Positions 51,688-57,784 of a stretch of DNA of 64,000 bases are shown one piece after another (the first letter of the stretch is position 1; every line of letters begins with the position of its first letter). The notes under the pieces were generated by a model, which saw nothing but the letters and a program-made list of their open reading frames with translations, had not been told where the DNA came from and did no database searches. The DNA is from Cytobacillus firmus DS1 (GTDB lineage: Bacteria; Bacillota; Bacilli; Bacillales; Cytobacillaceae). The translations under genes and the position numbers were made by a program. The stretch covers positions 124,001 through 188,000 of the forward strand of contig NZ_APVL01000002.1 of assembly GCF_000565285.1 (NCBI RefSeq). Reading direction: 5' to 3'.

Positions 51688-52289
51688 TCTTTATTCATTC
51701 CTTTCATATTCTCCGGCAAATGCGAAATAAAGGCATGGACCCCATTTTGGATTTCCTTCTTTATCAGCTCTATAATCTCTTCGTTATTTTCCTGTCCGGA
51801 GCGATTCGATGCCTGCTGCTGAATATAGAAGTCAATCCGGTTAGGCAGCTGCTTTTTGATATCTTCTTTGATAAACGCAATATACGAATCATCCGCATTT
51901 ACATTGAGTTTCTTCTGTGCGGAAGCTGTAATCTCCGGAAGTTCCCGTTCTAAATACTGATAAATGGCATCTTCAATTTCCATTGTTCTCTTCATCTGGG
52001 TTTTAGGCGAAACAGGTGCTTTAACATTTTTGTTATCTACGGCAAAATCTTCAATGTTTTGCAGCTCAGAAGGATTTAAGCCAATATTTAGAGTGCCTTC
52101 AAGAGACTCTACCTTAAGCTGGTCAAATTTATATTCAATCCGGTCAACCTGCATCGGCGGGCGGTTTTTCAGAACTTCAGTCTCTTCCTGAAGTTTTTTG
52201 ACCGTGGCTTCCAGGCTTCGTATTCGTTTTTCCTGTGTCTCTACAAAAGCGTGCAATTGCTGAAGATAGGTATTTAATTGCTGGTTCAA
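51684..52289 (-). CDS. gerPC: Spore germination protein GerPC
   Basis: Largest GerP protein, 201 aa. The N-terminal half is a coiled coil (about 10-45, ETQEKRIRSLEATVKKLQEE), followed by an IEYKFDQLKVESLEGTLNIGLNP segment near 54-76 and a helical C-terminus. The TTG at 52289 is 8 nt after GAGG and is preferred; GTG codons at 52298 and 52295 fall within the ribosome site. It is the only GerP member with a clear coiled coil and may be the scaffold. Overlaps gerPD by 4 bp. Confidence 0.9.
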   Translation of the reverse strand: MNQQLNTYLQQLHAFVETQEKRIRSLEATVKKLQEETEVLKNRPPMQVDRIEYKFDQLKVESLEGTLNIGLNPSELQNIEDFAVDNKNVKAPVSPKTQMKRTMEIEDAIYQYLERELPEITASAQKKLNVNADDSYIAFIKEDIKKQLPNRIDFYIQQQASNRSGQENNEEIIELIKKEIQNGVHAFISHLPENMKGMNKE

Positions 52290-52318
52290 GCGCACCACCT
52301 CGCTTATGAAAAATAATA

Positions 52319-52558
52319 TTATCGTTTCTGCGCACCAGTCAGAGGTACAGAAGGCGCAAGTAAAACACTTCCCCCTGCCGGCCCCGCCGGTGTCGGCAAT
52401 TCTGCTTCAGGTGCAGGCTCGGTAAATCCTCCAGTGTTATACAAATAAGACGCCGGCTTTATAATGCCTGCACTTCCAATCTGCATGACGGAAGAGTTTG
52501 TAATCCCGCCGATCTTTATGAAATGAATATGAATGGATTGCTGTATATAAAAATTCAT
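52319..52558 (-). CDS. gerPB: Spore germination protein GerPB
   Basis: Protein of 79 aa beginning MNFYIQQSIHIHFIKIGGITNSSVMQIGSAG, with the NSSVMQIGS motif shared within the gerP set, then a proline- and alanine-rich tail (PAPEAELPTPAGPAGG). The ATG at 52558 follows CGGGTGAT; a longer frame running through gerPA is not real. Second gene of the operon, 13 bp after gerPA. Confidence 0.92.
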   Translation of the reverse strand: MNFYIQQSIHIHFIKIGGITNSSVMQIGSAGIIKPASYLYNTGGFTEPAPEAELPTPAGPAGGSVLLAPSVPLTGAQKR

Positions 52559-52571
52559 ATTATCACCCGTT

Positions 52572-52793
52572 TTATGCATTGAAATAATTGCCCTGATCCA
52601 CACCATCACAATCATAAGTGTTTGTTGTGCTCCGGTGATTGTAAACATTCAGGCCATCCCCAGTGTTAAACGATCCCGCACCTGAAAAGGTCTTCGCGTT
52701 AGAAACTGGCATGATTTTATATACGTCCCCGATATTGAAGACAGAGCTGCTTCCGATAGATATGACCTGTGCGACTCCCACAATAGCTGGCAT
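52572..52793 (-). CDS. gerPA: Spore germination protein GerPA
   Basis: First gene of gerPABCDEF, 73 aa. It starts MPAIVGVAQVISIGSSSVFNIGDVY, with GSFNTGDGLNVYNHRSTTNTYD following, and is similar in layout to GerPF. The ATG at 52793 follows AAGGGTG; an ATG three codons upstream is in frame but badly placed. A sigma-K-like promoter is about 30 bp upstream, so expression in the late mother cell is expected. Confidence 0.93.
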   Translation of the reverse strand: MPAIVGVAQVISIGSSSVFNIGDVYKIMPVSNAKTFSGAGSFNTGDGLNVYNHRSTTNTYDCDGVDQGNYFNA

Positions 52794-52823
52794 ACATAAC
52801 ACCCTTTAAAATGATTTCTTGTA

Positions 52824-52850
52824 TATCGTATGTGCCTAATTGCTGAATGT
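52824..52850 (-). promoter_or_regulatory. Sigma-K type promoter of gerP
   Basis: Minus strand AC, a 16-bp spacer, then CATACGATA, which fits the sigma-K -35 (AC) and -10 (CATA-N3-TA) consensus, upstream of gerPA. gerP is known to be expressed late in the mother cell in B. subtilis. Confidence 0.75.
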
Positions 52851-52887
52851 GATTAATAAGCCCAATAATATCTCAGTTGTTCGGTAA

Positions 52888-52916
52888 TTGAAGCGGCCGG
52901 TAAAATGTTATATAAC
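52888..52916 (+). promoter_or_regulatory. Sigma-A-like promoter of the acyl-CoA synthetase gene
   Basis: TTGAAG-N17-TATAAC, about 90 bp before the ATG at 53004. No FadR box is seen here. Confidence 0.5.
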
Positions 52917-53003
52917 AGACAAATTCGGCATGAAACTGTTTTAATTTTGTGATAATATAGAAAATATATAAATAACAGAATTTTTATGCGGGGTGACTAT
53001 TTA

Positions 53004-54596
53004 ATGAATGTTCCATTGATACTTTCGCAGTTTTTAGATCGTGCTGTGTCCCTTTACGGTAATAAAAAAGCAATCTTTGCAGATGACAGGGTTTTTACAT
53101 ATGAGGAATTGAACACAAGGGTTAATCAGCTCTCTCATGGTTTAAAAGCTTCAGGTATTCAAAAAGGGGACAGGATTGCTTATCTGGCACCGAATTCAGT
53201 TGAAATGCTGGAGGGGTTTTATGGAGTTTTTCAGCTGGGCGGAATAATGGTTCCGCTAAATATCAGGCTGAAGCCGGAAGACTATCTGTTTATATTGAAT
53301 CACAGCGAATCAAAAATCCTGTTTGTAGATCAGGACCTTTACCATCTTATACTTCCTGTAAAAGATCAGCTGAAAACTGTGGAAAAAGTCTTCGTGCATT
53401 ATAAAGAGGATGATACAGAAGAAATTGATTATGATTCATGGCTCAGCAGCCAGCACAGCAGTCCATATCAAAGAGAGGTCCTCGATGAAAATGACGTATG
53501 CAGCCTTTTATATACAAGCGGTACAACTGGAAATCCTAAAGGTGTCATGCTGACCCACCGCAATAATTACCTGCATGCATTGTCAACAATGCATCATTTG
53601 AGAGTTAGCGATCAGGATGTATTGCTGCATGTCCTGCCGATGTTTCATGTGAATGGATGGGGGTCGCCTTTTTATTACACGGCAAATGGCGCTTCTCAGG
53701 TGTGTATGAGAAAAGTCACGCCGGAAAAGATATTTGACGCCCTTCAGGAGCATAAAGTATCAGTCATGCATATGGCCCCTACTGTACTGAATTCGCTGAT
53801 GCAGCATTATGAACAATTCGTTCCATCAGTTGATCAGGATGTCAGAGTGGTTATTGCTGGTTCGGCGCCTCCGCCAGCCTTTGTAACAAGAGTGGAAAAG
53901 GAGCTTGGATGGGAGTTCATACAGGTATATGGCATGACTGAATCATCTCCGCTAAGCACAGTTTCGACGATTCGTTCTCACCTTCAGGAACTTCCGCTTA
54001 ACCAGCAGTACCGGATGAAAGCGAAAGCAGGGTACCAGATGATAGGCTGTGAAGTCAAGGTAATCAATGAACATGGTGAAGAAGTGGTCCAAAACGGCAA
54101 TGAAATCGGTGAGGTAGTTGTCCGCAGCAACGGAGTTATGAAGGGCTATTGGAAAAATGAAGAGGCAACGATGGAAGCTATTAGGGACGGCTGGCTTCAT
54201 ACCGGTGATATGGCAAATGTTGATGAAAATGGCAATATCGATATTGTTGACCGAAAAAAGGATATCATTATCAGCGGCGGAGAAAACATCTCATCCATAG
54301 AAATAGAAGGGGCATTATATGAGCATCCTTCAATACTGGAAGCTGCTGTTATAGCTGTGCCTCACGAAAAATGGGGGGAAACCCCGCATGCCTTTGTAGT
54401 CCTGCGAATTGGAAAAACATTGACAGAGCAGGAGATTATCAGTTTTACCAGGGAGAAGCTTGCACACTTTAAAGCAGTAACGGGAGTGACTTTTGTCGAA
54501 GAGTTGCCGAAAACGGCTTCAGGGAAAATTCAAAAAATCCACCTTCGGAACAACAACTGGGAGTCGAAAGGGAAAACAGACCGTTTTGTTAATTAA
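53004..54596 (+). CDS. AMP-dependent acyl-CoA synthetase
   Basis: ANL-family ligase of 530 aa. The AMP-binding motif [18 protein letters not shown] is near 170-187, YGMTESSPLSTVS near 312, GWLHTGDMANVDENGNIDIVDRKKDIIISGGENISS near 395-430, and the catalytic Lys in KTASGKIQK near 512. The subgroup (medium-chain or long-chain fatty acid-CoA ligases, YhfT-like) is recognisable, but substrate length is not. The ATG at 53004 is 7 nt after GGGGTGA; an ATG six codons upstream would put that site inside the gene. Divergent from gerP. Confidence 0.9.
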   Translation: MNVPLILSQFLDRAVSLYGNKKAIFADDRVFTYEELNTRVNQLSHGLKASGIQKGDRIAYLAPNSVEMLEGFYGVFQLGGIMVPLNIRLKPEDYLFILNHSESKILFVDQDLYHLILPVKDQLKTVEKVFVHYKEDDTEEIDYDSWLSSQHSSPYQREVLDENDVCSLLYTSGTTGNPKGVMLTHRNNYLHALSTMHHLRVSDQDVLLHVLPMFHVNGWGSPFYYTANGASQVCMRKVTPEKIFDALQEHKVSVMHMAPTVLNSLMQHYEQFVPSVDQDVRVVIAGSAPPPAFVTRVEKELGWEFIQVYGMTESSPLSTVSTIRSHLQELPLNQQYRMKAKAGYQMIGCEVKVINEHGEEVVQNGNEIGEVVVRSNGVMKGYWKNEEATMEAIRDGWLHTGDMANVDENGNIDIVDRKKDIIISGGENISSIEIEGALYEHPSILEAAVIAVPHEKWGETPHAFVVLRIGKTLTEQEIISFTREKLAHFKAVTGVTFVEELPKTASGKIQKIHLRNNNWESKGKTDRFVN

Positions 54597-54629
54597 ATGA
54601 AAGCGGGAATTTTTCAATGTTGTTTCCGT

Positions 54630-54677
54630 CCAGCTCCAGCGTCAAGTTACATGCGCTGGAGCATTTCTTTTCTGGAC
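54630..54677 (+). terminator. Terminator after the acyl-CoA synthetase gene, built on an R2-like end
   Basis: Stem GCTCCAGCG/CGCTGGAGC followed by ATTTCTTTTCT, with outer GTCCAG/CTGGAC pairing. The 5' arm GTCCAGCTCCAGCG resembles R2 repeat ends, so it may be a minimal R2 relic now acting as a terminator. Confidence 0.7.
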
Positions 54678-54738
54678 AAGCAGAATCCAGCTCTCTATCA
54701 TTAAGATTAGATTTTCTTTACATAGAAGGAGGCGCTTT

Positions 54739-55926
54739 ATGGACAGGCAGGTCAGCCCGGTTCTGGAGAAGGATCGGATTATTTCGCTGGATATTATGAG
54801 GGGATTTGCCATTCTTGGGATTTTTTTGGTTAATATGCTTTCCTTTCATTCACCATATTTGTATATTGATCCTTTTGAATGGTGGGACAGTCCGGCAGAT
54901 AAAGGGGCTTTTGCGTTTATCGATATCTTTGTGCAGGCAAGCTTCTATCCTTTGTTTTCCATGCTGTTCGGTTATGGTTTAGTCATTCTAAGGGAGAGGG
55001 CAATGGCCAAGGGCCTTGGTTTTGGAGGAATGGCTGCAAGGAGATTTTCCCTTTTGCTGCTGATAGGCATCATTCACGCTTTTCTTATTTGGCATGGGGA
55101 TATTTTAATAAACTATGCAATCTTTGGCTTCGTCTTTTTATTGTTTGTAAAAATGTCCGGAAAAAATATGCTTTTAACTGGAATATTGCTTTATATCATT
55201 CCAAATCTGCTATTTGTTCTATTGTTATTTGCAACAGTTTTGTTTGTTCCGCCTGAAGAGCTGTCAATCTATGACAAAGAAGCCGCATTAGCTTCTTTAC
55301 AGGCCTATCAAAATGGAAGCTTTTCCGAGATTACCTCACAGCGCATCCAGGATTGGTCAGGTGTTAATAATCTTGCTTCACTGCCTATCATGCTGGCATC
55401 CATTTTTCCTTTATTTTTAATAGGGGGAGGAGCAGCCAAGCTGCGATGGCTGGAGGAGCCTGAAAAAAACCGGGCATTCCTCATGAAAATTATGCTGGTT
55501 TCTTTCGCTGCAGGGTTATTCTTCAAATTGCTGCCTTACATTACGGAAAGCAATCTGGGACTGGATTACATGCAAGACATATTTGGAGGTCCGCTGCTGG
55601 CTATTGCTTATGGTTTAGGGATAGTGGTAATGATGAAAAATAGTCAGAGACCTGGATTCCTGCTGCCGCTCTCATATGTTGGGAAACTGTCGCTCTCAAA
55701 TTACCTTTTCCAGTCCATTATCTCGACTTTTATTTTTTACAGTTATGGACTAGGGTTCTATGGGAAGGTTTCTGCATTTTGGGGGACACTTTTAGTTATG
55801 TTCATCTTCGCTTTCCAGGTCATCATCAGCCGCTTCTGGATTGCCCGCTATTATTATGGACCGGTCGAATGGCTCTGGAGGAGCTTCACTTATTTGAAAA
55901 TCCCTAATCAGAAGAGAAAGGGTTAA
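54739..55926 (+). CDS. DUF418 family membrane protein (YeiB/YxaH-like)
   Basis: Membrane protein of 395 aa with about ten helices. The N-terminus RIISLDIMRGFAILGIFLVNML is the mark of the DUF418/heparan-acetyltransferase-like group, and the C-terminal DUF418 part includes YVGKLSLSNYLFQSIISTFIFY (about 312-333) and GPVEWLWRSFTY near 374. These proteins may move acyl groups across the membrane, but no function is proven. GAAGGAGGCG precedes the ATG. Monocistronic as far as I can see. Confidence 0.87.
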   Translation: MDRQVSPVLEKDRIISLDIMRGFAILGIFLVNMLSFHSPYLYIDPFEWWDSPADKGAFAFIDIFVQASFYPLFSMLFGYGLVILRERAMAKGLGFGGMAARRFSLLLLIGIIHAFLIWHGDILINYAIFGFVFLLFVKMSGKNMLLTGILLYIIPNLLFVLLLFATVLFVPPEELSIYDKEAALASLQAYQNGSFSEITSQRIQDWSGVNNLASLPIMLASIFPLFLIGGGAAKLRWLEEPEKNRAFLMKIMLVSFAAGLFFKLLPYITESNLGLDYMQDIFGGPLLAIAYGLGIVVMMKNSQRPGFLLPLSYVGKLSLSNYLFQSIISTFIFYSYGLGFYGKVSAFWGTLLVMFIFAFQVIISRFWIARYYYGPVEWLWRSFTYLKIPNQKRKG

Positions 55927-55928
55927 AA

Positions 55929-55957
55929 TTGTCCAAAAATCTGAAAATTTATATTAT
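55929..55957 (+). promoter_or_regulatory. Possible sigma-A promoter of yisK
   Basis: TTGTCC-N17-TATTAT ending about 35 bp before the TTG start of yisK. Confidence 0.45.
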
Positions 55958-55991
55958 ACTAAAAAGTGAATAATAGAATGAGGTGATAAGA

Positions 55992-56909
55992 TTGAAATTT
56001 GTTACTTTTAAGGATAGCACAGGAAGCAGCGCAGGTTTACTGGACGAGACCGGGACAAAGGTGCTTCCGCTAAAAGCAGCTTTAGAAAAAATGGAAGGCA
56101 AAAGTGACTTGCCGGCGACTCTGAAGGAATGTATCGCTTTAGGGGATAAGTTCGATAAGTTCATTGATAAAGTACATAGTTTAACAGATTGGCTTAGCAG
56201 CAATCCTGCAAGGGAAGAACTATTTCGCCCGCTCGCTTCCGCTGCATTGGAAGCACCTATTCCCCGTCCGGATAAGAACATCTTTTGTGTAGGCAAGAAT
56301 TATGCCGAGCATGCCATTGAGATGGGAAGCAAGGAAGATATTCCCGAGCATATAATGGTCTTTACGAAATCGCCAACAACGGTCATAGGACCTGATGCAA
56401 CAGTATTAAATCACAATAATGTCACTGCAGAGCTTGATTATGAGGGAGAGCTTGCTGTTGTAATCGGAAAAAAAGGAATGGCGATTCCAAAGGAAAAAGC
56501 ATTGGAGCACATTTTTGGCTACACGATTATTAATGATGTGACAGCAAGGGATCTGCAGTCCCGCCATAAGCAATTTTTTATCGGTAAAAGCCTGGATGCC
56601 ACGTGTCCGATGGGTCCCTGGATTGTCCATAGATCTGCTGTTGAAAACCCGAATCAGCTTGACATTCAAACAAAGGTAAACGGAGAGCTGAGACAAAGTT
56701 CAAATACTGAAAACTTTATCTTCCCAATCGAGGAAGTCATCTCGGTCCTGTCAAAGGGAATGACACTTGAGCCTGGTGACATAATCGCTACTGGAACTCC
56801 CGCAGGGGTAGGCAAGGGCTTTAAGCCTCCGCGTTTTCTTAAGCCGGGAGATAAAGTGGAAATTACAGTAGAAAAAATAGGAACTCTGACAAATTTTATA
56901 GAGAAATAA
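55992..56909 (+). CDS. yisK: Fumarylacetoacetate hydrolase family protein YisK
   Basis: FAH-fold metalloenzyme of 305 aa. B. subtilis YisK has been described as an oxaloacetate decarboxylase linked to the cell-wall elongation protein Mbl. Motifs are FCVGKNYAEHAIEMGS near 99, FTKSPTTVIGPD near 124, metal-binding ELDYEGELAVVIGKKG near 145 with the E-x-E pair, YTIINDVTARDLQSRHKQFFIGKSLD near 174, and GDIIATGTPAGVGKG near 260. The TTG at 55992 follows GAGGTGAT by 5 nt; a GTG three codons upstream lies inside the site. Confidence 0.92.
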   Translation: MKFVTFKDSTGSSAGLLDETGTKVLPLKAALEKMEGKSDLPATLKECIALGDKFDKFIDKVHSLTDWLSSNPAREELFRPLASAALEAPIPRPDKNIFCVGKNYAEHAIEMGSKEDIPEHIMVFTKSPTTVIGPDATVLNHNNVTAELDYEGELAVVIGKKGMAIPKEKALEHIFGYTIINDVTARDLQSRHKQFFIGKSLDATCPMGPWIVHRSAVENPNQLDIQTKVNGELRQSSNTENFIFPIEEVISVLSKGMTLEPGDIIATGTPAGVGKGFKPPRFLKPGDKVEITVEKIGTLTNFIEK

Positions 56910-57094
56910 AAGAAAGATGGCCTGTGTACACATGCACAGGCATTTAAGTATTAATTTGTCAATGAGATATATCACATTTTGCCATAAATAGTTCACAAAG
57001 TTGCCCTTATACAATCTTTTTTGCATCTTAACTTTAGGATTTTCAAAGTCAATATGGTATGATGATATCGAATTTTACATTAGGAGGCACTGGA

Positions 57095-57454
57095 ATGATA
57101 CATGCCCATATAACAACATGGTTTTTAGCACTTGTTCTATTTTTTATTGCCCTTATGATGCATAAAAGCGGCAAACAAAAAGGTTTAAAAGTTGTTCACA
57201 TGATCTTGAGATTATTTTATCTGCTAATCATTGGAACAGGGGTTTGGATTTTAAGCAGCCTTAACAGCATCGATCTTCTTTATGTGTTGAAGTCATTAGT
57301 AGGCATTTGGGTAATTGCTATGTTTGAAATGATTATCATCCGCACTGTCAAAGGGAAGAAGACTTCTATTTTATGGGGACAGTTTATTGTTGCGTTAATC
57401 CTGGTTCTATATTTAGGCTTTGTTAAATTGCCATTAACATTTATCGCAGTCTAA
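57095..57454 (+). CDS. yisL: YisL family membrane protein (DUF1516)
   Basis: Small membrane protein of 119 aa with four hydrophobic segments. It begins MIHAHITTWFLALVLFFIALMM and contains GLKVVHMILRLFYLLIIGTGVWIL and MFEMIIIRTVKGKK, the DUF1516/YisL pattern. The ATG at 57095 follows GGAGG by about 7 nt. Its last codons and stop (encoding FIAV, then TAA) lie in the first bases of R1 copy 3, so the insertion may have replaced the native C-terminus. Function unknown. It follows yisK as in B. subtilis. Confidence 0.88.
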   Translation: MIHAHITTWFLALVLFFIALMMHKSGKQKGLKVVHMILRLFYLLIIGTGVWILSSLNSIDLLYVLKSLVGIWVIAMFEMIIIRTVKGKKTSILWGQFIVALILVLYLGFVKLPLTFIAV

Positions 57455-57596
57455 CGGGCAGTAAGACCCCCACTTCAAGACTCCGAGAAATCAAAGGAGG
57501 ACAAGTGGAAGTCAAACTGCCCGTAAAGGCCCGATTGGTTCAACTAACAATAAGTGGGGAGAAAAGCACTCGCCACTTATTGAAGTTTCACTTTAT
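57442..57596 (+). repeat. Dispersed structured repeat R1, copy 3
   Basis: Same boundaries as copy 1 (TATCGCAGTCTAACGGGCAG to GAAGTTTCACTTTAT). The outer stem ACGGGCAGT (57454-57462)/ACTGCCCGT (57516-57524) is identical. The inner stem is GAC..CCACTT/AAGTGG..GTC instead of GACCC/GGGTC. The second hairpin is AATAAGTGG/CCACTTATT instead of AATCAGC/GCTGATT. Paired changes keep the fold. It overlaps the yisL stop codon. Confidence 0.85.
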
Positions 57597-57620
57597 GACG
57601 TAAATATGGATTTTTATAGA

Positions 57621-57648
57621 AAAGGCTGCCGAAAAGGCAGCTTTTTCT
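57621..57648 (+). terminator. Terminator downstream of yisL and R1 copy 3
   Basis: 10-bp stem AAAGGCTGCC/GGCAGCTTT with loop GAAAA, followed by a T run. Confidence 0.85.
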
Positions 57649-57784
57649 AATTTTGTCATGTCATGCCTTCACTAAATATGGTAATTTAAAACTATGATAA
57701 AAAAATTAGAAACTGAAGCCTCAGCTGTACAAGGAGCTATTCCTATCAGCGGGTCTAATGTTCTTACTATGATGGTGGGTTTTT

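Noticed and set aside
21611-57596. R1/R2 copies as a CRISPR array or insertion sequences
   Set aside because: Copies are far apart, with no spacer-repeat pattern and no transposase or Cas gene.
57650-57784. c-di-GMP riboswitch or small leader peptide before the FIST-EAL gene
   Set aside because: No GEMM core sequence is visible, and the 39-codon overlapping frame lacks a ribosome site.
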